DNA of 12,297 bases. Source: Prevotella sp. GTDB taxonomy: Bacteria; Bacteroidota; Bacteroidia; Bacteroidales; Bacteroidaceae. The position numbers and the translations under genes are program-made. The notes beneath the pieces are model-generated. The model searched no databases. It saw only the letters and a program-made list of their open reading frames with translations, and had not been told where the DNA came from. Positions 1 to 7,153 of this stretch are shown piece by piece; the first letter of the stretch is position 1; every line of letters starts with the position of its first letter. The stretch is taken from positions 1 through 12,297 of the forward strand of contig JAFLSH010000064.1 of NCBI GenBank assembly GCA_022511055.1, read 5' to 3'.

Positions 1-1032
1 GACATCCTGCGCATCTACGGCTATAACAATGTGGAAATTCCCACCCAGCTCAAGTCATCGCTTGTCATCAAGGGTGACGAGGACCGCAAGCACAAACTGC
101 AAAACCTGGTGTCGGAGCAATTGGTGGGCAGCGGCTTCAACGAGATACTGAATAACTCGCTGACCAAGGCCGCCTACTACGAGCCAGAGACACCGCTGGT
201 CAAGATTATGAATCCGCTGTCGAGTGACCTGAACGTCATGCGGCAGACACTGCTCTACGGCGGTCTGGAGAGCATTCAGCACAATGCCAACCGCCGTAAC
301 CAGAACATCCGATTCTTTGAGTTCGGTAACGTCTACCAGAAACAGGACAAGCAGCCTGCGGAAGACTATACCGACTGGCTGACGGCCAACGGCTATTGCG
401 AGGACAAGCACCTGGCGCTGTGGGTGACAGGCAAGCGGGTCGAAGGCTCGTGGGCTCATCAGAACGAAGACTCATCGTTCTATGAACTGTCGGCATACGT
501 TGAGAACATTCTGCACCGCATCGGCCTGAAGCCTGGACAGACAGTCCGCAAGAAGTCTGCCAACCCCGTGTTTTCAGCAGGTGTAACCATTGAAAACCGC
601 GGCGGCAAGGTACTCGCCGAGATGGGTATCGTGGCCAAGAAGCTGCAAAAGCAGTTCGGGCTGGACAATGCCGTCTACTATGCCGAGCTGAGCTGGGCAC
701 AGCTGATGAAAGCTACCAAGAAAAACGAGATAACCTTCACCGAAGTGCCCCGCTTCCCTGCCGTGAGCCGCGACCTGGCACTGCTGGTAGACCAGCAGGT
801 GGAGTTTGCACAGATAGTCGACACTGCCCGCCAGACGGAAAAGAAACTGCTGAAGCGCGTGGAGCTGTTTGATGTCTACGAAGGCGACAAGCTGCCACAG
901 GGCAAGAAGTCATACGCAGTCAACTTCATACTGCAAGACGAAGAGAAGACTATGGGCGACAAGCAGATTGATGCCATCATGCAGAAGCTCATCGCCAACC
1001 TGAAGAAACAGTTAGGAGCAGAGCTGAGATAG
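1..1032 (+). CDS. pheT: Phenylalanine-tRNA ligase beta subunit, C-terminal part (5' truncated by window edge)
   Basis: The reading frame is open from base 1, so the gene begins outside the window and 343 C-terminal residues are visible. The first residues read DILRIYGYNN, typical of PheT. The catalytic-like core that packs against the alpha subunit follows, with NPLSSDLNVMRQTLL and RRNQNIRFFEFGNVY at about visible residues 71-112. The last 100 residues or so, from about 243 (ITFTEVPRFPAVSRDLALLVD region), form the ferredoxin-fold anticodon-binding domain that ends PheT proteins. By family knowledge, PheT pairs with PheS in a cytoplasmic alpha2-beta2 enzyme that charges tRNA-Phe. It stops at TAG 97 bases before yebC on the same strand, with no convincing terminator between, so the two may share a transcript. 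The GTG at base 31 is an internal valine codon, not a start. Confidence 0.96.
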   Translation, partial: DILRIYGYNNVEIPTQLKSSLVIKGDEDRKHKLQNLVSEQLVGSGFNEILNNSLTKAAYYEPETPLVKIMNPLSSDLNVMRQTLLYGGLESIQHNANRRNQNIRFFEFGNVYQKQDKQPAEDYTDWLTANGYCEDKHLALWVTGKRVEGSWAHQNEDSSFYELSAYVENILHRIGLKPGQTVRKKSANPVFSAGVTIENRGGKVLAEMGIVAKKLQKQFGLDNAVYYAELSWAQLMKATKKNEITFTEVPRFPAVSRDLALLVDQQVEFAQIVDTARQTEKKLLKRVELFDVYEGDKLPQGKKSYAVNFILQDEEKTMGDKQIDAIMQKLIANLKKQLGAELR

Positions 1033-1129
1033 GGTCAAACCACCCCCAGCCGAGAAACAGGGAACTTGAGCTACGCTCCCCTACCCTCTCATCGATAGAA
1101 AAAAAATAATAATTAGTAATATTAACACA

Positions 1130-1855
1130 ATGGGAAGAGCATTTGAATACCGTAAAGCTGCAAAGCTGAAGAGATGGGGCCACATGGCCAAGACATTCAC
1201 AAAGATTGGCAAGCAGATTGCCATTGCCGTCAAAGCAGGCGGCCCAGAGCCGGAAAACAATCCGACACTGCGCGCAATCATTGCCAACGCCAAGCGCGAA
1301 AACATGCCGAAAGACAACATTGAGCGCGCCATCAAGAACGCTATGGGTAAGGACCAGAGCGAATACAAGGAAGTGACATACGAAGGCTACGGCCCTCACG
1401 GCGTGGCTATCTTTGTAGACACGCTGACCGACAATACCACCCGTACCGTGGGTGACGTGCGCTCGGTGTTCAACAAGTTCAACGGCAACTTAGGCACACA
1501 GGGCTCGCTGTCGTTCCTCTTCGACCATAAGTCGGTCTTCACCTTCAAGAAGAAGGAAGGGCTCGACATGGACGAGATGATTCTTGACCTGATAGACTAC
1601 GGCGTGGAAGACGAGTTCGACGAGGATGAAGAAACGGGCGAAATCACCATCTATGGCGACCCGCAGTCATTCGGTGCCATTCAGAAGCATCTTGAAGCCG
1701 AGGGTTACGAGGTGACTGGAGCCGAGTTTACCCGCATTCCTAACGACCTGAAGGAAGTGACCCCCGAACAGCGCGAGACTATTGATAAGATGGTAGAGAA
1801 GCTGGAAGACTTCGATGATGTGCAGACCGTCTACACTAACATGAAGCCTGAATAA
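1130..1855 (+). CDS. yebC: YebC/PmpR family protein (TACO1 family; transcription or translation regulator)
   Basis: This 241-residue protein matches the usual length of the YebC/TACO1 family. The N-terminal helical domain has the family pattern, with KTFTKIGKQIAIAVKAGG at residues 21-38, NPTLRAIIANAKRENMPKDN at 44-63 and IERAIKNA after it. The conserved YEGYGPHGVAIFVD (84-97) and NGNLGTQGSLSFLF (118-131) follow, then an acidic stretch at 160-169 (EDEFDEDEET) and the family C-terminus DDVQTVYTN (229-237). Members have been described as DNA-binding regulators, and more recently as ribosome-associated factors easing translation of proline-rich stretches. Which role applies here cannot be read from sequence. 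The start is ATG at 1130 after a very A/T-rich leader (about 1097-1129) without a Shine-Dalgarno sequence, as is normal for Bacteroidetes. It lies downstream of pheT and ends just before a strong terminator. Confidence 0.95.
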   Translation: MGRAFEYRKAAKLKRWGHMAKTFTKIGKQIAIAVKAGGPEPENNPTLRAIIANAKRENMPKDNIERAIKNAMGKDQSEYKEVTYEGYGPHGVAIFVDTLTDNTTRTVGDVRSVFNKFNGNLGTQGSLSFLFDHKSVFTFKKKEGLDMDEMILDLIDYGVEDEFDEDEETGEITIYGDPQSFGAIQKHLEAEGYEVTGAEFTRIPNDLKEVTPEQRETIDKMVEKLEDFDDVQTVYTNMKPE

Positions 1856-1866
1856 AGAAAAACGGT

Positions 1867-1913
1867 CGTTGGCCATTGGAGACACAGAAGCCCAATGGCC
1901 AACGTTGTTTTTT
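1867..1913. terminator. Bidirectional intrinsic terminator between yebC and rhaM
   Basis: A perfect 13-bp inverted repeat (1867-1879 CGTTGGCCATTGG with 1892-1904) encloses a 12-base loop. On the plus strand it is followed by TTGTTTTTT (1905-1913). On the minus strand the stem is followed by a T-rich run, the complement of the A-rich bases 1856-1863. It starts 12 bases after the yebC stop and ends right next to the rhaM stop (1915-1917), so it can end both convergent transcripts. Confidence 0.9.
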
Positions 1914-1914
1914 A

Positions 1915-2235
1915 TCAGTCGAGGTGGAACACTTCCACCAGAGGGATGCTGATGGGCGAGTTGTCAGGATTCACTTCCATGATGTCTGCCATCATATCCC
2001 ACCATTTCCGGGTCACCGGGTCTACGTTCTCTGTGTCCTGAGAGTTCCCCTCTTTTGAACACTCCTGATAGGCGAAGAGCAGGTTTGTGTCCTTATCCCA
2101 GTAGATGCTGTAATTGGCTACCCCCTGTTCTTTTATCATTTTTACCAGCTCAGGCCAGATGGCTGCATGGCGTTTCTCATATTCGCGCTCACAGCCCGGC
2201 TTCAGTTTCATTTTGAATGCAAATCTGCGTACCAT
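1915..2235 (-). CDS. rhaM: L-rhamnose mutarotase
   Basis: The enzyme interconverts alpha and beta anomers of L-rhamnose in the cytoplasm. The 106-residue product matches the roughly 104 residues of E. coli RhaM (YiiL) and aligns along its length. Visible family motifs are EYEKRHAAIWPEL (18-30), ANYSIYWDK (40-48), RKWWDMMADIM (76-86) and NPDNSP (89-94), with VEVFHLD at the C-terminus. Residues equivalent to the known substrate and catalytic positions of E. coli RhaM are present: Tyr19, the proton donor His23, Tyr42 and the Trp78-Trp79 pair. I chose ATG at 2235. A longer frame opens at TTG 2268 but would overlap the upstream glycosyltransferase and add 11 unconserved residues. It lies 19 bases after that glycosyltransferase, so the two are probably co-transcribed. 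No rhamnose kinase, isomerase or aldolase gene is nearby, which is unusual for a catabolic rhaM. Confidence 0.92.
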   Translation of the reverse strand: MVRRFAFKMKLKPGCEREYEKRHAAIWPELVKMIKEQGVANYSIYWDKDTNLLFAYQECSKEGNSQDTENVDPVTRKWWDMMADIMEVNPDNSPISIPLVEVFHLD

Positions 2236-2254
2236 AAGTTTTCTCTTTTTTATA

Positions 2255-3166
2255 TCAGTGTTTGTCAATTGATAGATAATATCCTAACTTATACAATTTG
2301 AACAAGCCTAAAATCGGGTGACGGCTGACAAGCATACGGCGCTCCATACCGCCAGCCACCGCATGCCACAAACGGATGAAACCTTTGACAGCCTTCAGGT
2401 GAATGCCATCGACCAGTGTCAGCATACGCGAATAGCCCCTCAGCTCGCTACGGAACTCATAAAGTGTTCGCAGCCCCTCCTCGGTCTTGCTGACGAAATC
2501 GGCATTACTCTCAAACGTGTTAAAGCCCAATGGATTGTCTATGTGGCGGATGCCTATCCGCTGTTGCTTCATACGGATGCCGAAAAGCACATCTTCATAG
2601 CCATAATGCCTGAAGCGCTCGTCAAACGGATGCTGGCACATCACGTCTCGCCGCACCATGAGATTGGCGGTGTGTATATCGTGGTAAGGGCGCTGCTGAC
2701 GGCGCGCGACAACATGGTCTGGCTCTGCCGACTTCTCGTACAGGTAGCGCAGGTTGTGCTTCAGCTGCGCCTGATTGCCACCGATGCTCACTCCGCCGTC
2801 AACAACGGCAACGGAAGGGTAAGCCTGCTGCTGTTCAACATACCGGCTGAGAAACGCTTCGCTCTCAACGGTCATGTCACTGTCAATGTAAAGCACCCAT
2901 TGGTACTGACTCTCACGACAAAGAAAATTCCGAATAGCAGCGCGCCCCACATTCTCCGTTCTGATGATGTAGCGGCAGTTAGGCAGGCCGTCTATCAGCT
3001 TGTTTTCTTCCACAGAGGCATTCTCGGTTGAGCCATCATCGGCCACCAGTATTTCGTATGGAATACCTAACAATTCTGCCTGTTGCTGAAGATGCCTCAC
3101 CAGCACCGTACAATTATGATTATAGGTGGGAATCAAAATAGACAGCTCGCCCAAATTTGTTTTCAT
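2255..3166 (-). CDS. Glycosyltransferase family 2 (GT-A fold), with galactosyltransferase-like C-terminal motif
   Basis: A 303-residue cytoplasmic sugar transferase with no membrane segment. The GT-A nucleotide-binding half shows LSILIPTYN at residues 8-16, VADDGST at 41-47 and the metal-binding DxD motif in YIDSDM (Asp95, Asp97). The acceptor half has HTANLMVRRDV at 165-175 and GYEDVLFGIRMKQ from 189, where Glu191-Asp192 resemble the (E/D)D pair of the GT7/galactosyltransferase C-terminal module. Donor and acceptor are unknown. The frame extends upstream to TTG 3184, but ATG 3166 is the likely start because it directly precedes the conserved beta-strand and lies just after a promoter-like element. 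It heads a minus-strand unit with rhaM. It probably adds one sugar to a surface glycan together with the other transferases in this window, though that pathway assignment is inference. Confidence 0.9.
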   Translation of the reverse strand: MKTNLGELSILIPTYNHNCTVLVRHLQQQAELLGIPYEILVADDGSTENASVEENKLIDGLPNCRYIIRTENVGRAAIRNFLCRESQYQWVLYIDSDMTVESEAFLSRYVEQQQAYPSVAVVDGGVSIGGNQAQLKHNLRYLYEKSAEPDHVVARRQQRPYHDIHTANLMVRRDVMCQHPFDERFRHYGYEDVLFGIRMKQQRIGIRHIDNPLGFNTFESNADFVSKTEEGLRTLYEFRSELRGYSRMLTLVDGIHLKAVKGFIRLWHAVAGGMERRMLVSRHPILGLFKLYKLGYYLSIDKH

Positions 3167-3171
3167 GGGGT

Positions 3172-3203
3172 CAAAATTACACAAAAATGGTGAAAAGCCG
3201 AAA
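3172..3203 (-). promoter_or_regulatory. Candidate promoter for the glycosyltransferase-rhaM unit
   Basis: Minus-strand TAATTTTG at 3179-3172 fits the Bacteroidetes -7 consensus TAnnTTTG. A weak -33-like TTTC lies 20 bases upstream at 3203-3200. The element ends only 5 bases before ATG 3166, so the predicted RNA start falls at or next to the start codon. That means either leaderless translation or that the true promoter lies elsewhere in 3180-3320. Confidence 0.45.
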
Positions 3204-3211
3204 CTTTCGGC
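3197..3211. repeat. Short inverted repeat in the divergent promoter region
   Basis: GCCGAA (3197-3202) and TTCGGC (3206-3211) form a perfect 6-bp inverted repeat around ACT. It overlaps the putative -33 area of the minus-strand promoter and lies just upstream of the rpsP -33 element. It could be an operator site or chance. A T-rich stretch follows on either side, but no gene ends here, so a terminator role is unlikely. Confidence 0.35.
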
Positions 3212-3217
3212 CTACTT

Positions 3218-3251
3218 TTTGCGTTTATTTCAAAAAAAGTTTATACCTTTG
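3218..3251 (+). promoter_or_regulatory. Bacteroidetes-type promoter of rpsP
   Basis: TACCTTTG at 3244-3251 is an exact match to the -7 element TAnnTTTG, and TTTG at 3218-3221 serves as a -33 element with 22 bases between. Transcription would start near 3257, giving an A/T-rich 5' leader of about 65 bases before the rpsP ATG at 3323. The leader holds no obvious stable structure. Confidence 0.75.
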
Positions 3252-3322
3252 CACCCGCTTCTACGAGATAGGAGCATGAAATTCAACAAAATCATTAACA
3301 ATTTAAACATTTCTAAACAACA

Positions 3323-3886
3323 ATGGCAACAAAAATCAGATTGCAGCGCGGTGGCCGTAAAGGTTATGCTTTTTACAGCATCGTTATCGCTGACGCCCGG
3401 GCACCACGTGATGGTCGTTTCACTGAAAAGATTGGTACTTACAACCCTAACACCAATCCTGCCACAGTAAACTTGAATTTCGAGCGTGCGCTCTATTGGG
3501 TTGAGGTTGGCGCCCAGCCTACAGACACAGTACGTAACATTCTGAGCCGCGAAGGCGTGTACCTGATGAAGCACCTCAAAGGCGGTGTGAAGAAGGGCGC
3601 ATTCGACGAAGCATCTGCCCAGAAGAAGTTTGATGCTTGGAAAGCTGACAAGCAGAACGGACTGAACAAGATTGCCGAGGCTGAAGCCAAGGCTAAGAAG
3701 GAGGCCGCTGCGGAAGCTCTGAAAGCAGAGAAGGCAGTGAACGAGGCTATTGCCAAGAAAGTAGCTGAGAAGAAGGCCGCTGAAGCTGCCGCAAAGGCAG
3801 AGGCTGAAGCCGCCAAGGCTGCTGAGGAAGCAAGTGCTGAGGCTACTGAGGCACCCGCCGAGGAAGCTGCTCCCGCTGAGGCATAA
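3323..3886 (+). CDS. rpsP: 30S ribosomal protein S16 with long C-terminal extension
   Basis: S16 is a structural and assembly protein of the small ribosomal subunit. Residues 1-85 or so are the conserved fold: MATKIRLQRGGRKGYAFYSIV..., ADARAPRDGRFTEKIGTYNP (23-42) and GAQPTDTVRNILSREG (63-78). The protein is 187 residues long, about twice the usual 80-90. Residues from about 118 onward consist almost only of Ala, Glu and Lys and are probably one long, charged helix ending in an acidic, Pro-containing tail (about 170-187). Extended S16 proteins are typical of Bacteroidetes, so this is a lineage trait rather than a fusion error. It is a single-gene unit with its own promoter at 3218-3251 and a terminator at 3901-3952. 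The start is ATG 3323, preceded by the A-rich AAACAACA typical of this phylum. Confidence 0.97.
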   Translation: MATKIRLQRGGRKGYAFYSIVIADARAPRDGRFTEKIGTYNPNTNPATVNLNFERALYWVEVGAQPTDTVRNILSREGVYLMKHLKGGVKKGAFDEASAQKKFDAWKADKQNGLNKIAEAEAKAKKEAAAEALKAEKAVNEAIAKKVAEKKAAEAAAKAEAEAAKAAEEASAEATEAPAEEAAPAEA

Positions 3887-3900
3887 ACAATCAGACAAAG

Positions 3901-3952
3901 GAAATGGGAAATTGTGGGCTATGGCCATGATTTCTCATTTCTTTTTTATTTT
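3901..3952 (+). terminator. Intrinsic terminator of rpsP
   Basis: The 12-base arms GAAATGGGAAAT (3901-3912) and ATTTCTCATTTC (3930-3941) pair with one G-T wobble around a 17-base loop that itself contains ATGGCCAT. The stem is followed immediately by TTTTTTATTTTT (3942 onward). It begins 14 bases after the rpsP stop and separates rpsP from the glycosyltransferase downstream. Confidence 0.8.
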
Positions 3953-3981
3953 TAAATTCCCACCAAAACTTTTTCCCTCCT

Positions 3982-5163
3982 ATGCACATTCTCGAGATGC
4001 CTTCTTTCTTCCCGCCTTTAGGGGGATTGTTCTGTCTTGACCAGGCAAAGGCATTGAAGGAGTTAGGACACGAGGTGCGCATCTTGAGCAATGTTCAGTT
4101 AGGAGTCACGGTGGGGCTGAAAGATTTCGTAACCCTGCCCTTTGGGAGATTTGAGGAAGAACGCGACGGAGTGACTGTCTTTCAGTCATTCCAGCGTGGT
4201 CTGCCCAAATCCGTGCGCTATAACGCCATGCGGTGGGTCAAGACGGTGGGCGGCATGTTTGACGACTACGTAGCCCGATACGGACAGCCTGACATTCTGC
4301 ATGCCCATTGTGCAAAGTGGGGCGGCTATGCCGCGATGCTCATCGGCCAGAAGTATCATATCCCATACGTTATCACCGAACACATGCCCTTCTACAACTT
4401 GCGCGAAGAGTTGGGCGAGCCGCCGACTACGGCATGGCAAGTGCCACTGCTGAGACAGGCGTACCACCATGCGGACATGGTGGTTACGGTGGCGGAAGAG
4501 CTGATTAACGACATGGCATGCTACTTTGGGAGCGATTATCGCTGGACATTCATCTCAAACATCATTGACACCCGCTTCTTCTGTCACAAGCCACGACTGC
4601 CACGCGAAGGCCGGCCGTTCCGCTTTTGCTGCCCGGCCATATACACCCAGCGGAAAGGCTACGACGTGTTGTTGGCCGCATTCGACCAAATGGAAAACCA
4701 GGAGGCGGAGCTGCATGTGGCTGGGCTGAACACCGACAGCAGCCAGTTCGCCCAGATGGTGGAAAGGTTGGCGTCTGCCGACCACGTGAAAACACATGGC
4801 AACATAGACCGCGAAGGCATACGGCAGTTGCTCTACGATTCCGATGCTTTGGTGCTGGCCACACGCGGTGAAGTGCAGCCGCTTGTGCTTTTGGAGGCCA
4901 TGAGTACGGGGCTGCCAATCATATCGACGGAGTGTGTGCCGAAGAATGAACGCATTGAGGGCGGTTGCACTATTGTGCCTGTTGACGACGTGCAGGCATT
5001 AGCCAAGGCGATGGACTGCCAGACGACCGCACCTGCTGCCGCTGACGGCGGAATGAGACTTTCACAGGCCGTTCAACGGCTTGCCTCGAAAGAGGTTGTG
5101 GGCAGGCAGCTGGAAGAAGTGCTGCGCAACGCTATCGCCCGATATGCTTCAGGCCAACAATAA
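3982..5163 (+). CDS. Glycosyltransferase family 4 type (GT-B fold)
   Basis: A 393-residue retaining-type, GT-B sugar transferase, cytoplasmic or loosely membrane-attached. The N-terminal acceptor domain starts MHILEMPSFFPPLGGLFCLDQ with the glycine-rich loop, followed by a helix ending KELGHEVRIL (26-35), DILHAHCAKWGG (104-115) and VITEHMPF (130-137). The linker reads VTVAEELINDM. The C-terminal nucleotide-sugar domain has YTQRKGYDVLLAAF (221-234), LHVAGLN (244-250) and the GT4 EX7E motif EVQPLVLLE (Glu297, Glu305) followed by AMSTGLPII. It starts at ATG 3982, 30 bases after the rpsP terminator, so it should have its own promoter. I see no good TAnnTTTG match in that gap. Its last 32 bases overlap the convergent glycosyltransferase at 5132-6139. 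Donor and acceptor are unknown. Confidence 0.92.
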   Translation: MHILEMPSFFPPLGGLFCLDQAKALKELGHEVRILSNVQLGVTVGLKDFVTLPFGRFEEERDGVTVFQSFQRGLPKSVRYNAMRWVKTVGGMFDDYVARYGQPDILHAHCAKWGGYAAMLIGQKYHIPYVITEHMPFYNLREELGEPPTTAWQVPLLRQAYHHADMVVTVAEELINDMACYFGSDYRWTFISNIIDTRFFCHKPRLPREGRPFRFCCPAIYTQRKGYDVLLAAFDQMENQEAELHVAGLNTDSSQFAQMVERLASADHVKTHGNIDREGIRQLLYDSDALVLATRGEVQPLVLLEAMSTGLPIISTECVPKNERIEGGCTIVPVDDVQALAKAMDCQTTAPAAADGGMRLSQAVQRLASKEVVGRQLEEVLRNAIARYASGQQ

Positions 5164-6139
5164 GTTTGCGCAGAGCCAGTGCGCAGTTCCAACAGCCTTT
5201 GCTTTTCATGATGCTTTGTACAACGCCCACCCGCCAAGTAGGCGCAACGCCCCATTTCTCAATCCACCGCTTTGCCTCATCTCGCAGGGCTTCGGAGTGA
5301 CTGCGAAAGGCATGCATGGTCAGCGTAAAGGCGCGCTGACGGAAGAAAGTGTTTAGCTTCGGGGCGTTTACCAAATGGTATTTCTGACTCAGATAGTAGC
5401 TAAGGTCGGTGGTGCGGCGCACGAACAGGAACTGCCGCGCATCATCAGGACAGAAGGATACGGAGGGATGATTGACACTGTAGTTCAGCGTAATATCAGG
5501 CAAGTAGGCAATATGCCCCGACACAGCCATAGCCGCCGCAATAGCCAAGTCTTCACAGCCGAACTCACGGTTGCGGAACATGAAGGTGTCTTCGCTATAG
5601 GCTTGCAGAAAAACATCTTTCCGATAGAGCGAGGTGCAGAGATGAATGACGGGAAAGTCTGTCTGCGTGATGATGTCAGCCAACAGCTGCCGCCCTTCGG
5701 TGAATGGCTGGCGCAGCAGGCCGATGGCAGGCTTCCTGGCAGTCTTGGCCACTTCATCATAGTAGTTCCACGCCGTATGCACCAGCGTTACTTCCGGGTG
5801 GGCTTCCAGGATATTCTTTTCCTTCTCTAACTTCAGGGGGTCTACCCAGAAATCATCGCCGGCACAGTCAGCAATGTATTTTCCCTTACACTCCAGCAGA
5901 CAATCAAAATAGTTGTCAATCACCCCTTTGTTTTCCGAATGGCAGAAAAGCCTGATTTTGTCAGGGTGTTGCTGCTGATACTGCCTGCATATAGCGCGGG
6001 TGTTGTCAGTAGAGCAGTCTTCGCCTATGACAATCTCGACAGCCCAGCTGCACTGCTGCATCAGTATGGAGTCCAAGGCGCGCGCAATGGTCTGCTCGTG
6101 ATTGTAAGTGACGACTACGACAGAGATTTTCCTTTCCAT
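5132..6139 (-). CDS. Glycosyltransferase family 2
   Basis: A 335-residue GT-A sugar transferase. KISVVVVTYNHEQTIARALDS opens the domain (residues 4-24), GEDCSTDNT is at 39-47, and the metal-binding segment is AGDDFW (93-98, a GDD variant of DxD). FGCEDLAIA (193-201) supplies the acidic pair expected near the catalytic base. The C-terminal 100 residues are helical, basic and not recognisable further. It starts at ATG 6139, 15 bases after the stop of the glycosyltransferase at 6155-7132, so the two form a minus-strand operon driven from the promoter near 7154-7184. Its 3' end overlaps the 3' end of the GT4 gene on the other strand by 32 bases, with no terminator visible between them. The transferred sugar cannot be predicted. 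Confidence 0.91.
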   Translation of the reverse strand: MERKISVVVVTYNHEQTIARALDSILMQQCSWAVEIVIGEDCSTDNTRAICRQYQQQHPDKIRLFCHSENKGVIDNYFDCLLECKGKYIADCAGDDFWVDPLKLEKEKNILEAHPEVTLVHTAWNYYDEVAKTARKPAIGLLRQPFTEGRQLLADIITQTDFPVIHLCTSLYRKDVFLQAYSEDTFMFRNREFGCEDLAIAAAMAVSGHIAYLPDITLNYSVNHPSVSFCPDDARQFLFVRRTTDLSYYLSQKYHLVNAPKLNTFFRQRAFTLTMHAFRSHSEALRDEAKRWIEKWGVAPTWRVGVVQSIMKSKGCWNCALALRKLIVGLKHIGR

Positions 6140-6154
6140 CTTTGCTCACAGTTG

Positions 6155-7132
6155 CTATTCTTCACGCTTCAGCATCAGTATCACGCGCATCATGACAGAG
6201 CGCCCCCATGCGGTTTGGCTCATGCGGCGAAACCACGCATATTTCTTGGTGTAGTTGCGGTCTGGAAGCGGAAACAAGCCCTCTTTGCGTAGCTTTTCCA
6301 GCTGGCGCTCCAAGTAATGGCGGTTTTGGGTCTGCACAATGATGTTGTATATATAGTCCATGGTCAGCTGCGCCACCCTTCGCTGAATGGCAGTGCGCTC
6401 ACGAGCCGGCAGGGTGTCGGCTATGGCATTGAGCCTCACGATGACACTTTTGCCATCGTTGAGCCGCTTCAGTGTCTGGCGGGCATTGGTCTCGGTGGTG
6501 ATAGAGTGTGGCCGGCTGCGGTAGTAATAGGCTTTCGCACCCGTGGAGCAGACGGTATCAGCGCGCAGCAGCAACAGGGGCGTGAATTCTTCGTCTTCAT
6601 GATAGATGCCAGAACGAAAGCGCAACTCCCCTAATGCCGACCGCTTGAACAGATAGCCGCATGCCGTGGCATGCAGGTTGTTATGGCTGAGATAATCCAC
6701 GCCGCTGACAGGGCCGCTGACGGCACGGTCGACAGCATCTGTCTTTTCGTCAGTAGTCAGGCTGAACATGAGCATATCGGGCGACTTCTGCCGCACCACC
6801 TCAAGGCAGTGTTCGTATGCCGACCGCACAAGCCGGTCATCACCATCAACAAACTGCACGTATCGCCCCGTTGCCATGCGCAGCCCAAGGTTGCGAGCCA
6901 TGCTGAGCCCCTGATTATGCTGGCGGACATAAATCAGCCCATCATCTGCCAGTTCCTTCAGCGCAGGCAAGGGATTAGAGTCTGAGCCATCATCCACGAC
7001 TATCAGCTCCATCTCGCCCTTTGGCAGCGAGACGGCCCTGATGCTGGTCAGGCATTCCGCCAGCAGCGGCTCAGGTATGTTGTAGCAGGTAACAATGAAA
7101 CTGACTAACGGCTGTGGGGTTTCATTTCTCAT
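6155..7132 (-). CDS. Glycosyltransferase family 2
   Basis: A 325-residue GT-A transferase. Motifs in order: LVSFIVTCYNIPEPLLAECL (9-28), LIVVDDGSDS (43-52), NQGLSMARNLGL (73-84), and YVQFVDGDDRL (91-101) with the DGDD metal site at 96-99. A later YHEDEEF (177-183) is the usual acidic position next to the catalytic base in this subfamily. The C-terminal region (about 240-325) is helical and rich in Arg and Lys, possibly a membrane-surface contact. The frame extends to TTG 7156, but that lies inside the -7 promoter element, so ATG 7132 is preferred. It is the first gene of a two-glycosyltransferase operon and is divergent from the flippase gene at 7223. It probably works on the same glycan as its neighbours, which is inference from context only. 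Confidence 0.92.
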   Translation of the reverse strand: MRNETPQPLVSFIVTCYNIPEPLLAECLTSIRAVSLPKGEMELIVVDDGSDSNPLPALKELADDGLIYVRQHNQGLSMARNLGLRMATGRYVQFVDGDDRLVRSAYEHCLEVVRQKSPDMLMFSLTTDEKTDAVDRAVSGPVSGVDYLSHNNLHATACGYLFKRSALGELRFRSGIYHEDEEFTPLLLLRADTVCSTGAKAYYYRSRPHSITTETNARQTLKRLNDGKSVIVRLNAIADTLPARERTAIQRRVAQLTMDYIYNIIVQTQNRHYLERQLEKLRKEGLFPLPDRNYTKKYAWFRRMSQTAWGRSVMMRVILMLKREE

Positions 7133-7153
7133 AGACTTGCTCAATATTTGGCA

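Noticed and set aside
1055..1085. Hairpin AGGGA...TCCCT with inner GAGC-TAC-GCTC between pheT and yebC
   Set aside because: The stem is short, interrupted by a bulge and not followed by a T-run, so it is not supported as a terminator or riboswitch.
2318..3031. A 237-codon plus-strand open frame opposite the GT2 gene
   Set aside because: Antisense to a gene with clear GT-A motifs; no domain, promoter or leader of its own.
3230..3928. A 232-codon minus-strand open frame opposite rpsP, rich in Leu, Ser, Cys and Phe
   Set aside because: The composition is what the reverse strand of Ala/Glu/Lys-rich rpsP codons produces; it also covers the rpsP promoter. Not a real membrane protein gene.
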